Positions 1-6,994 of a stretch of 18,378 bases of DNA are shown piece by piece. Position 1 is the stretch's first letter, and each line of letters begins with the position of its first letter. The notes beneath the pieces were generated by a model. The model was not told the DNA's origin, did not search any database, and was given only the letters and a program-made list of their open reading frames with translations. The position numbers and the translations under genes are program-made. The stretch is taken from assembly GCA_964580575.1 (NCBI GenBank), contig CAZOLJ010000087.1:1-18378 (forward strand), written 5' to 3'. This DNA is from CAVPDE01 sp964580575. GTDB lineage: Bacteria > Desulfobacterota > DSM-4660 > Desulfatiglandales > HGW-15.

Positions 1-900
1 CAGAGCATTCTTCCATATATCGCAAGCATCCTGATCTGCCTCTGTGCTGTGATTCTGGCATTCACGGGAAGTTTCGGCTATGCCGGTGCCGGGATCTTCC
101 TCGCCGCCCTTGCCTTCGTGACCACCCAAAAGCTTCTTCAAAAGCTCGCAGCAGCGGATAAACAGGCAAGCTTGCTGGATGAAAAACTGGTGCAGTCCCA
201 GAAACTCGCTTCCATCGGTGAGCTCTCAGCAGGGATCGGACATGAAATCAACAATCCCCTTGCCATCATCTCTCAAGAAACAGAGTGGATGCAACACCTT
301 CTCAAACGGATCGGCGAAAAGGATTCAAAGGAAGTCACAGAGCTCCAGGATTCGCTGAAGGAAGTTCTGCACCAGGTGGACCGTTGCCGGGAGATCACCC
401 AGAACCTGCTCGATTTCGCCCGAAGGAAAGAGCCGGTTTTTCAGGAAGTGAATGTCAACAAACTGATCGAAGATCTCTCGAGGCTAGTGGAGAAAGAGGC
501 GATCTTACACCAAATCGAAATCCGAAGAGACTTCCAGCAGGATCTGCCCCTCGTGCACACGGATGCTCCATCGCTAAGGCAGGTGGTTCTCAACCTCCTG
601 ACCAATGCCACCCATGCCGTCGAGAAGGATGGAAAAATCCGGATTGCCACCAAGAGCTCACAAAACGGTTCCGTGGACATTATTGTGGAGGACACGGGAT
701 GCGGCATTCCGAAAGACCACCTGGTCAAAATCTTTGATCCCTTTTTTACCACCAAACCCGAAGGAAAAGGGACCGGGCTCGGGTTGTCCATCTGTCACGG
801 CATCGTGGACAAGCTGGGCGGTCGTATCTCCGTGAGCAGCGAAGTGGGCAAAGGGTCCACCTTTGCGGTGACCTTGCCCGTTAACCAGCAAAGAGGGTAG
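1..900 (+). CDS. Sensor histidine kinase, 5' end outside the window
   Basis: This is the C-terminal part of a membrane-bound sensor kinase that autophosphorylates on histidine and passes the phosphate to a response regulator, most simply the receiver encoded at 1070. The frame is open from base 1, so the GTG at 49 is probably internal. The first 40 or so visible residues form hydrophobic membrane segments, followed by a short coiled linker. The H-box reads GIGHEINNP, with the phospho-accepting His codon at 241-243. The N-box (LLTNATHAV) lies around 594-620, G1 (DTGCGIP) at 691-711, and the F and G2 boxes (FDPFFTT, then GKGTGLGLSI) at 733-792. All catalytic boxes are intact, so the kinase should be active. 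The signal-sensing N terminus is missing, so its stimulus cannot be read here. A 169-base repeat-rich gap separates it from the regulator. Confidence 0.93.
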   Translation, partial: QSILPYIASILICLCAVILAFTGSFGYAGAGIFLAALAFVTTQKLLQKLAAADKQASLLDEKLVQSQKLASIGELSAGIGHEINNPLAIISQETEWMQHLLKRIGEKDSKEVTELQDSLKEVLHQVDRCREITQNLLDFARRKEPVFQEVNVNKLIEDLSRLVEKEAILHQIEIRRDFQQDLPLVHTDAPSLRQVVLNLLTNATHAVEKDGKIRIATKSSQNGSVDIIVEDTGCGIPKDHLVKIFDPFFTTKPEGKGTGLGLSICHGIVDKLGGRISVSSEVGKGSTFAVTLPVNQQRG

Positions 901-1035
901 CCCTTCCCCCTCCCCTTACCCCTCTCCTCCAGAGGCGGACAGGCCGCCAGGGGAGGGGAATTCTGTGTGCCGATTGATTTTTTCCCTCCCCCTCGACGGG
1001 GGAGGTTTACCCGCCTGAGGCGGGCAGGGGTGGGG
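901..1035. repeat. G/C-rich palindromic repeat block between kinase and regulator
   Basis: The gap between kinase and regulator is filled with polypyrimidine/polypurine inverted repeats. One stem pairs CCTCCCCC at 985-992 with GGGGGAGG at 998-1005 around a five-base loop. A second pairs CCCGCC at 1010-1015 with GGCGGG at 1019-1024. An upstream C-rich stretch from 905 pairs loosely with AGGGGAGGGG near 948-957. No U-tract follows, so these are not classical terminators. Related C-rich palindromes occur near 8627, 10058 and 11698, so this is a dispersed repeat type. Confidence 0.65.
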
Positions 1036-1069
1036 GTGAAGAACCTTGCCGGAGAGGAATTAGATAACA

Positions 1070-1480
1070 ATGAGCGCCAAACCCAAAGTGTTGATTGTAG
1101 ATGACGAGGAACGATTTCGGACGACCATGGCCAAGCTCCTGACGGTCAACGGCCTGGAAGTCACGGCTGTGGGGAGCGGGAAAGACGCGCTGGAAGAGCT
1201 GAAGGCAAAACCCTACGACGTGATCACCCTGGACATCCGGATGCCCGGAATGAGCGGCCTCGAAGCCCTTGCTGAAATCAAGAAGGTGAATCCGGGGATC
1301 GAGGTGATCATTCTCACCGGACATGCTTCGGTCGACACGGCTATGGAAATCATGAAGCTTGGGGGATACGAGTACCTCCTCAAGCCCACGTCCACTGAGG
1401 AGTTGATGAACAAGATTGACGCCGCCTTTGAAAGAAAACTGACCCGCGAGCAAAAGACACGAAAAGAAAACGGAAACTAA
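1070..1480 (+). CDS. Receiver-only response regulator
   Basis: A 136-residue CheY-like receiver with no output domain. It would accept a phosphoryl group from the upstream kinase and act by protein-protein contact or as a phosphorelay intermediate. The acidic pocket is D11/D12, the phospho-accepting aspartate is D55 (in TLDIRMPG), the switch threonine is T83 (ILTGHAS) and the conserved lysine is K105 (LLKP). The last 15 residues are a charged tail. The start ATG is preceded by GAGAGG with rather long spacing. The protein is clearly paralogous to the receiver at 6457-6849, which shares the pattern VDDE, LTGH, D-T-A and KP. Both flank the transporter block, so they probably serve related pathways; that link is inferred. 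Confidence 0.93.
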   Translation: MSAKPKVLIVDDEERFRTTMAKLLTVNGLEVTAVGSGKDALEELKAKPYDVITLDIRMPGMSGLEALAEIKKVNPGIEVIILTGHASVDTAMEIMKLGGYEYLLKPTSTEELMNKIDAAFERKLTREQKTRKENGN

Positions 1481-1548
1481 GGGCGTATCTAACAACCTCC
1501 TGAGGGAGGCTACTGGACCGGAATCGAAAGGTAATGGAGATTTGGAAT

Positions 1549-1617
1549 GTCATTCCCGCGAAGGCGAGAATCCAGTCTCTCCAAGCTTTTCTGGACTCCC
1601 GCCTGCGCCGGAGTGAC
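1549..1617. repeat. REP-like paired inverted repeat
   Basis: Two 27-base arms, 1549-1575 and 1591-1617, face each other around a 15-base spacer and match at 22 of 27 positions. Each arm contains its own small hairpin (CCCGC/GCG type) and starts with GTCA. This GTCATTCCCGCG...GAATCC pattern is the common extragenic palindrome of many Proteobacteria. A half copy lies at 13922-13946. It sits in the 185-base gap between two convergent genes, where no other feature is seen. Confidence 0.75.
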
Positions 1618-1665
1618 AATCGGGTCCCTCCGTTTGATTCAACATGCAGGCTGTTGGACAGGCTG

Positions 1666-4275
1666 TCAAGGAGCCGCTGTCAAGTCGCAGTGATAGTTGC
1701 CTTCCAGAAAACATTTGGCCACAAACTCTACGCTGCTCTCGTTGGCCATGAGCATGTCCATCTGCCGGGTGAACTGGAGCAAACGCCCCACGCTCTCCAG
1801 CTTTTCCTCGGTGGCGGCCTGATTGAATTTCTGAAAACGGCCGCTCACCATGTCCCCCTTCACTTCCACGATAAAGTCGAGGGCTTCAAGAACCCTGGAA
1901 ATGGCCCGGGCACGGCGGTTTCTCCGCAGATCATCTGCGGCGCCGCCCTTGAAAGAGAAGGTGATGTAGTTCTTGCTCACGGTCTCCCCGCAATAGGAAT
2001 CGAGAACACTGTAGTGGTAACCGACCCGGGAACTGAAATTCATGTACCTGTCGGAAATGAGGGCATAGCTGCGGTCTCCGAAACGCTCGGCCGAAAGGGG
2101 GTTTGAGAACATCTGCTCGCTCATTACCGAAAGCAACCCCTTGAACTCAATGGGTCGGGGCGCCTGGGTGCGCAGTTCCTCGTGCATCATGCCTTTGAGA
2201 ACGGCGCGGAAGGGAATCGAGGCAATCTGCTCCACCCTGACCTTTCGATTTTCTTCCGAAAGACTGGAGAGCCCTTCTCCCAGATCAATGACAAAGAGAT
2301 CCAGAGGAATCGGTGCGTCCACCTTCAGGGCGGCGCCGGCTTGAGCGGAGACGATGTCGCTGATCTTGAACATCTCGGAGTAAGAGAGCTCGTGGACAAA
2401 GCGCATGATGTCGTGAAGGGTTCTGCAGGACTGAGGGCTGAAAGAAGGAGAATTGGGGTCCACGAGGGTCAGGGGAACGATCCACCCGGCGATTTTCTTC
2501 AACGTCTCATAAACAGGCGTTCCCTGCATGTGCGATTCCCGCGGCTTTTGCAGGGAAAGCAGTTCAGGCACTTTTCCCAAGTACACTCTGCCGGAGTAGG
2601 CATCCACGGTGATGAGAGTTCCATCAGGAATCTTGCCGGTTGCTTCTTTGGCATCCAGGACAGAGGGCACGGCGAACTCCCGCGAAAGAGAAGCCATGTG
2701 GCCGGTGACGCTGCCTGAGTCCGTGACGATGGCTTGGGCTTTTTGCATGGCGATGACGAACTTGGGAGAAGCCTGCTTGGCCACGATAACAGCACCGTCA
2801 GGGAAATGAAGCAGGTCGTCTTCAGAATGGACGTGGAAGGCAGGGCCGAAACCGACGCCGGGATAGGCCACTGCACCGTTTTCCACAAGAAGGGAATAGC
2901 CTGAGATCCTGGGCATGACTTTCTCCGAACTGGCATCCTGAAGGGTGTCCAGTCGTAGAGGTCGGCTTTGAAGAATAAGGAGCCGGCCTTCCCTGTCTAT
3001 GGCCCACTCCACATCCTGGGGACACTTGAAGTGCTGCTCCAGCTTGAGAGTGTACTCCGCAAGGGTTCTCACCTGCTCTGGACTCAGGGAGGGCTTGTCC
3101 TGTAATTCCTGAGGCACCGCGATGTCCAAGAGCCCGCCGTTAGGATTGCAGACCAGCTGAACAGGCTTCCTGGAGATCTTGCTTTCAAGAATGCGAAATT
3201 CGTTGTTTTTAGAAACCCTGTAAGTGTCGGGCGTGATAACACCACCCACCGCGTATGGGCCCAGCCCCCACACGGCGGAGATCAAGATGTTGTCGTCCAG
3301 CATATTGAAGGGGTGCCGGGAGTAGGCGATGCCGCTGGCCACGGACTCCACCATCCGGAGGCAGGCGACGCTCATGACCACGTCTTCTTCCCGGATCCCT
3401 TTAGCCAGCCGGTAGGAGATGGCCCTGGGAGTGTAGAGGCTTGCCACGATGAACTTGTAGGTCTGCACGAGCTTGTCCGCAGAGACGTTCAGCATGGAAA
3501 GATACTGGCCCGCATGGGACAACTCCTCATCCTCTCCAATCGCACTGCTCCTCATGGATATCCTTAAAGGAGCCTCCGAGTCTCTCAGGCCGGCTCTCTC
3601 CCGCAACTCCTCGTAAGCGGACACCATCGCCGCTTCCAGGTCAGAAGGGATCTGAGCGGTGATAATGAGCCTCTGGATTTCCTCGCTCACAAGGGCGATG
3701 GTGTTGGGGTCATTGGGGTCCAGGTCCATTTTCCTCTTGTTGACTTCATCCACAAGGTCATTGTGAGTGAAAAAAACGTCGAAGGCACGGACCGTGATCG
3801 CAAACCCTTCAGGGATGGGAAGGTGGACCTTGGTGAGCACCTCCCCGAGGTTGGCGCTCTTGCCACCGACCCAGTCCACTTTTCCCTTGTCGATCAGGGA
3901 ATAGGGCAGAATGAATTCCGTGGCAGGGAGCTCTTTCCTTTCTTCAAGCTCCGTCTTGATATTCGTATTGACCCTTTCGAGCACATCGAAGAGCGGAAGA
4001 TAGCGGTTTCCGGACAGGGCATTCAGGCTCTTGATCATGCGAAGGGTGTGAAACACCGTGCGGGCGGACACGGTTCTCACGTAAGCCATTCCGAAGATCT
4101 GCTGACCCAAGAGCTTTTGTTCGATATCGGTGATGATATTGAGGTTGTCTTCGTTGGAGGCAAGAAGGTCTTTGAAGGAGGAATATTTTAATCGGAAGAT
4201 CTCATTGATATCCTCTTTGGAGGGTTGAGGTTTAGGGGTCAGCCATTTTCGAAATATGTCTATTATTCTCAGCAT
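1666..4275 (-). CDS. PEP synthase-like protein with swapped C-terminal domain
   Basis: An 869-residue protein related to PEP synthase and pyruvate phosphate dikinase. Residues 1-125 are a helical N-terminal extension. Residues 128-440 are the PPDK_N ATP-binding domain (VGGKSANLGE at 136-145, MRSSAIGED at 241-249, QSRPL at 436-440). Residues 465-567 are the swivelling phosphohistidine domain, with the candidate catalytic His at 526 in SGSVTGHMAS. True PEP synthases continue into a PEP/pyruvate-binding TIM barrel. Here residues 575-869 instead form a different domain with motifs such as SDRYMNFSSRVGYHYSVLDS at 741-760 and FKGGAADDLRRNRRAR at 775-790. ATP-driven phosphorylation of His526 is therefore plausible, but the acceptor is unknown and pyruvate is unlikely. 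The gene is divergent from the transporter operon and has its own predicted promoter at 4323-4351. The nearest good Shine-Dalgarno (GAGGAGG) is about 25 bases upstream, so the start is a little uncertain. Confidence 0.88.
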   Translation of the reverse strand: MLRIIDIFRKWLTPKPQPSKEDINEIFRLKYSSFKDLLASNEDNLNIITDIEQKLLGQQIFGMAYVRTVSARTVFHTLRMIKSLNALSGNRYLPLFDVLERVNTNIKTELEERKELPATEFILPYSLIDKGKVDWVGGKSANLGEVLTKVHLPIPEGFAITVRAFDVFFTHNDLVDEVNKRKMDLDPNDPNTIALVSEEIQRLIITAQIPSDLEAAMVSAYEELRERAGLRDSEAPLRISMRSSAIGEDEELSHAGQYLSMLNVSADKLVQTYKFIVASLYTPRAISYRLAKGIREEDVVMSVACLRMVESVASGIAYSRHPFNMLDDNILISAVWGLGPYAVGGVITPDTYRVSKNNEFRILESKISRKPVQLVCNPNGGLLDIAVPQELQDKPSLSPEQVRTLAEYTLKLEQHFKCPQDVEWAIDREGRLLILQSRPLRLDTLQDASSEKVMPRISGYSLLVENGAVAYPGVGFGPAFHVHSEDDLLHFPDGAVIVAKQASPKFVIAMQKAQAIVTDSGSVTGHMASLSREFAVPSVLDAKEATGKIPDGTLITVDAYSGRVYLGKVPELLSLQKPRESHMQGTPVYETLKKIAGWIVPLTLVDPNSPSFSPQSCRTLHDIMRFVHELSYSEMFKISDIVSAQAGAALKVDAPIPLDLFVIDLGEGLSSLSEENRKVRVEQIASIPFRAVLKGMMHEELRTQAPRPIEFKGLLSVMSEQMFSNPLSAERFGDRSYALISDRYMNFSSRVGYHYSVLDSYCGETVSKNYITFSFKGGAADDLRRNRRARAISRVLEALDFIVEVKGDMVSGRFQKFNQAATEEKLESVGRLLQFTRQMDMLMANESSVEFVAKCFLEGNYHCDLTAAP

Positions 4276-4322
4276 GATGGAAACAGACGCGTGCTTTCCC
4301 CTCCTCTCTCCCGTGCAAAGGC

Positions 4323-4351
4323 ATTCTAGGCGAGTTCAGCTGGAAAATCAA
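4323..4351 (-). promoter_or_regulatory. Predicted sigma-70 promoter of the PEP synthase-like gene
   Basis: On the minus strand, a -35 TTGATT (4346-4351) and a -10 TAGAAT (4323-4328) are separated by 17 bases, giving a leader of about 40 bases. It lies back to back with the promoter candidate for the rightward operon. Confidence 0.5.
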
Positions 4352-4386
4352 ACGGGTTTGCAGTTTCGTTTCTTCTCTATTTTTGT

Positions 4387-4416
4387 TTGGACATTTTGAG
4401 TTGAGTTTTGTATAGG
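4387..4416 (+). promoter_or_regulatory. Possible promoter of the transporter operon
   Basis: TTGGAC (4387-4392) and TATAGG (4411-4416) are 18 bases apart, upstream of the small membrane protein gene. The match to consensus is modest, so this is a weak candidate. It shares the 222-base divergent region with the promoter for the leftward gene, so a regulator binding between them could control both. Confidence 0.3.
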
Positions 4417-4497
4417 ACAGCATTCACCTATCGACGAATGCGTGCATCCAAGACAAAGCACCAGTAAACCATGTTTGTGGAAGGAGGAGCCGTAGCA

Positions 4498-4794
4498 ATG
4501 AGGAAGTTGCTCACGAGAATGCTGTGCTTGCTTGCAGGCATAGGCCTGGCCTTGCCTCACCTTGCCCGGGCAAGCGGCGAAGCAGCGACCAATCTGGTCG
4601 TGGTGGCCGACACGAGGCGGGTCACGGGCGTTTTGAAGTACATTGCGGATACCTACAATACGGACCCATGGTTGTTTGCGGTCTATGCCGTGGTGGCTAC
4701 CGCCCTGTGGGGAGCCATCCTGGGATACCTGATGGACTTCATCATGGAGCGCAGCGGGCTGGATCTTAAATCGAGAAAGATTCTGGAACATTGA
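4498..4794 (+). CDS. Small exported membrane protein, first gene of transporter operon
   Basis: A 98-residue protein of unknown function. Residues 1-26 look like a signal peptide (basic start, hydrophobic core, ARA at the likely cut site). A short extracytoplasmic stretch follows, then one transmembrane helix at about 58-82 and a charged cytoplasmic tail ending in KSRKILEH. An in-frame ATG lies at 4471, but AAGGAGG at 4481-4487 is ten bases before the ATG at 4498, which fixes the start there. It is 18 bases upstream of the TauE/SafE transporter, so the two are co-transcribed and the protein may be an accessory subunit. That role is inferred from position only. Confidence 0.8.
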   Translation: MRKLLTRMLCLLAGIGLALPHLARASGEAATNLVVVADTRRVTGVLKYIADTYNTDPWLFAVYAVVATALWGAILGYLMDFIMERSGLDLKSRKILEH

Positions 4795-4812
4795 TTCTGG
4801 AGGGAATGAGCG

Positions 4813-5853
4813 ATGGACTGGCTATACATGTACATGCCCATTGCCGGCGTCACTATTTTCTGGCCCGGTTTGGTGCTGATAGGGTTTTCCGTGGGGGTGA
4901 TCGGGGGCTTCTTCGGCATGGGAGGAGCGTGGATGGTGACTCCCGGGTTGAACATTCTGGGCTTCCCGATGGCGTTTGCGATCGGCACGGATATGGCCCA
5001 CATTGCCGGCAAATCCATGATCTCCACCATGAGGCACGCCAAATTCGGGAACGTGGACTACAAGCTCGGGTTTATCATGGTCATCGGCACCTTTATCGGC
5101 ATTGAAGTGGGTGCCCAACTGGTCATGTACCTCGAGCGCCTCGGCCGCATCGATGCGGTGGTTCGTTATGTCTACGTCCTTTTTCTTGCTCTCATCGCGT
5201 TCATGGTTTTTTATGATTACGCGAAAGCGGTGCAGAAAAAGAAGGCGGGAGCTGTGGAGGGTGAGCGGGGAACGGAAGGGATCACATGGTACAAGGCATT
5301 TCATAAATTGAACATCCCACCCATGGTGCACTTCAAGACAGCCGGGTTCACCTGTTCGGCATGGCTTCCTTCCGGGGTGAGTTTCTTGACCGGTGTGCTT
5401 GCGGGCTTCCTCGGCATCGGGGGCGGACTTTTCCGCATGCCTGCCCTGGTATATCTGATCGGTTGCCCGACCCACATTGCCGTGGGAACGGATCTCTTCG
5501 AGGTGATGATTTCCGGGCTTTACGGTGCCTTCACCTTTTCCCTCAAAGGCAGGATCGAACTGGTGGCTGTCTTTGTCATGCTGACCGGGGCTGCCATCGG
5601 GGCCCAGATCGGAACGGTGGCCACGAAGTATGCCAAGGGTTACGGCATCCGCATCGCTTTCGGCATCGCCGTCATCTGCTGTATGATTTCCATCATTTTG
5701 AAGCAGTTCGGATTTTCCAACAGCTCGGCGGTGCTGATCCTGAGCACCATCGGCATCATGTGCGTCTACATCTCAGCGATCATGTTCAAAGGGGCTGCTG
5801 CGGAGATCCGTGAAAAGAAGGCGGCGAAACAGGCCGGCCATCCCCTTTCGTGA
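4813..5853 (+). CDS. TauE/SafE (TSUP) family anion transporter
   Basis: A 346-residue inner-membrane protein with about eight helices. Family members move sulfite, sulfate, thiosulfate, sulfonates or related organic acids. The two halves are a visible internal duplication: GVIGGFFGMGG at 28-38 and GVLAGFLGIGG at 194-204. Each is followed by a (F/H)A(I/V)GTD motif (AIGTD at 56-60, AVGTD at 223-227), then by a lysine-containing KFGNVDYK or KGRIEL turn. A hydrophilic insert of about 45 residues (138-182) separates the halves and makes the protein longer than the 250-residue norm. GGAGG-type Shine-Dalgarno bases lie about nine bases before the ATG, and the TGA stop adjoins the Shine-Dalgarno of the next gene. 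Sulfur-anion transport is likely in a sulfate reducer, but the substrate and direction cannot be read from sequence. Confidence 0.92.
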   Translation: MDWLYMYMPIAGVTIFWPGLVLIGFSVGVIGGFFGMGGAWMVTPGLNILGFPMAFAIGTDMAHIAGKSMISTMRHAKFGNVDYKLGFIMVIGTFIGIEVGAQLVMYLERLGRIDAVVRYVYVLFLALIAFMVFYDYAKAVQKKKAGAVEGERGTEGITWYKAFHKLNIPPMVHFKTAGFTCSAWLPSGVSFLTGVLAGFLGIGGGLFRMPALVYLIGCPTHIAVGTDLFEVMISGLYGAFTFSLKGRIELVAVFVMLTGAAIGAQIGTVATKYAKGYGIRIAFGIAVICCMISIILKQFGFSNSSAVLILSTIGIMCVYISAIMFKGAAAEIREKKAAKQAGHPLS

Positions 5854-5868
5854 GAGGAGGGATTCTGT

Positions 5869-6204
5869 ATGAAAAGACATCTCCTGATTAGTCTGGCGGC
5901 AATTGCAGCTGTTCTGTGCTGCGTGTCTCTCGCCTTGGGGGCAGAAGTGGCGCAGGGCAAATGCGTAAAAGCCGAAAAGGACGGGACCCTGGTCACCATT
6001 GAAGAGTATGACACGCAATTCAGCAAGGAGCATCCTTACGGCCGTCCCACGGGCAAGACCTCCGTTTACAACTTTTCCAAGGCGGAAATCGGCGTTCCTG
6101 CGGCCGTGGGCGATGTTCTGCGCATTGCCTTTGTGGTCAAAGGAAACGAGAAAATGGCCGTCAAGGTCATGAATGTGAGCAAGCAGGATCTGATGAAGAA
6201 GTAA
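5869..6204 (+). CDS. Small exported protein of unknown function
   Basis: A 111-residue protein with a clear signal peptide (residues 1-24, cut after LALG) and a mature domain of about 87 residues rich in beta-strand-like stretches (GTLVTIEEYDT, VGDVLRIAFVV, MAVKVMNV). The pattern suggests a small barrel in the periplasm, but no family is recognised. AGGAGG at 5855-5860 starts two bases after the transporter stop and is spaced eight bases from the ATG, so translation is tightly linked to the transporter gene. A periplasmic partner or chaperone for the transporter is a reasonable guess, nothing more. Confidence 0.8.
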   Translation: MKRHLLISLAAIAAVLCCVSLALGAEVAQGKCVKAEKDGTLVTIEEYDTQFSKEHPYGRPTGKTSVYNFSKAEIGVPAAVGDVLRIAFVVKGNEKMAVKVMNVSKQDLMKK

Positions 6205-6243
6205 GGGATGTTCGAGCCGCAGAACCCTCCCCGTGAGGAGGGA

Positions 6244-6429
6244 ATGAATTTCAAGCAAAAACTGGTTGTCATCTTTGCCAATGTCCTCATCCTGGCAGAG
6301 TTGACGACCAGTATCTATTTCAGTCATTACGATCAGGAAAACATGGCCCGGAACTTCCTGGTGAGTTTCATTCCCCTGGTCATCGTCACGATCATCGTGA
6401 CCCGAATGGTCCTCAAGAGACTTCGCTAA
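6244..6429 (+). CDS. Tiny two-helix membrane protein
   Basis: A 61-residue protein beginning MNFKQKL, with two hydrophobic helices (about 6-22 and 37-54) joined by a polar loop and ending in a basic tail (RMVLKRLR), so both ends are probably cytoplasmic. It is the last gene of the transporter operon, 39 bases after the exported protein. The start is uncertain. An in-frame ATG at 6208 would add 12 non-hydrophobic residues but has only a weak, too-close AAGGG. The chosen ATG has GAGGAGG, but only two or three bases away. The function is unknown. Confidence 0.65.
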   Translation: MNFKQKLVVIFANVLILAELTTSIYFSHYDQENMARNFLVSFIPLVIVTIIVTRMVLKRLR

Positions 6430-6456
6430 CCCTATCCCAAAAGTCTTCTTTTCGTT

Positions 6457-6849
6457 CTAACTCCCTTTTTTCTCCTTCGGGGCTTTTCTTTCAAGAGCGG
6501 CCTCAATCTTGGACACGAGTTCCGCAATCTCGCAGGGCTTGGTGAGATAGTCATAGGCGCCGAGCTGAATGGCTTCCAGCGCCGTGTCAATGGACCCATG
6601 GCCCGTGAGAACCAGGACTTCGGTGAAAAGCCCGATCTTTCTCATCTCGTGCATCATGGCGATTCCGTCCATGCCCGGCATCTTCAGATCAAGCACCATC
6701 ACGTCAAAGGATTTATCCATAAGGGTCTGGAGCGCGGCGTCCCCGCTGTTCACGGCGGTGGCCTGGTATCCCCGCCTGTTCAAAAGCTTGGACATGTTGT
6801 TCGCAAACACGGTCTCGTCATCGACGAGCAGAATTCTCGCGTTTTTCAT
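6457..6849 (-). CDS. Receiver-only response regulator
   Basis: A 130-residue CheY-like receiver without an output domain, convergent with the transporter operon. The acidic pair is D10/D11, the phosphorylation site is D54 (VLDLKMPG), the switch threonine is T82 (LTGHGS) and the lysine is K104 (LTKP). The start at 6849 is chosen because GGGAGG lies seven bases upstream; an ATG at 6873 would put that Shine-Dalgarno inside the gene. It is a paralogue of the receiver at 1070-1480. No kinase adjoins it, so it probably takes phosphate from the kinase at the left edge or one elsewhere. Confidence 0.92.
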   Translation of the reverse strand: MKNARILLVDDETVFANNMSKLLNRRGYQATAVNSGDAALQTLMDKSFDVMVLDLKMPGMDGIAMMHEMRKIGLFTEVLVLTGHGSIDTALEAIQLGAYDYLTKPCEIAELVSKIEAALERKAPKEKKGS

Positions 6850-6902
6850 AGAAGAGCCTCCCTGCGAGGACATTCCCTATTCTTAGACTGGGAATCTTGA
6901 CG

Positions 6903-6932
6903 ACTATAGGGGAAAAAAAGCGTCCGAGTCAA
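6903..6932 (-). promoter_or_regulatory. Predicted promoter of the second response regulator
   Basis: On the minus strand, TTGACT (6927-6932) and TATAGT (6903-6908) are 18 bases apart, each one mismatch from the sigma-70 consensus. A leader of about 47 bases would result, and the regulator would be transcribed separately from the fatty-acid transporter upstream. Confidence 0.6.
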
Positions 6933-6949
6933 GGGGGAAGATCCCCCTT
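6931..6949 (-). terminator. Possible hairpin terminator after the AtoE-type gene
   Basis: AAGGGGG and CCCCCTT pair around a five-base loop, 46 bases after the stop of the fatty-acid transporter. The hairpin tail is only TT; a run of seven T follows about 11 bases later, inside the spacer of the next promoter. Termination here is therefore plausible but not textbook. Confidence 0.35.
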
Positions 6950-6994
6950 TCCCGCCTGTTTTCAGAGGTCAGGAAAGAGGGAACACCATTCGTC

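Noticed and set aside
285..737. 150-codon ORF in another frame of the kinase gene
   Set aside because: It lies entirely within the kinase catalytic region and has a Pro/Arg/Gly-rich shadow composition.
1549..1617. Rho-independent terminator between the convergent genes
   Set aside because: The stem is long and imperfect and has no T-run on either side; it fits a REP-like repeat better.
4813..5853. Calling the transporter specifically a sulfite exporter
   Set aside because: The family covers several anions and no sequence feature here fixes the substrate or direction.
6208..6243. Upstream ATG for the tiny two-helix membrane protein
   Set aside because: The extra residues are polar, and the AAGGG before it is too close to the ATG; the start at 6244 gives a compact membrane protein, though its own spacing is short.
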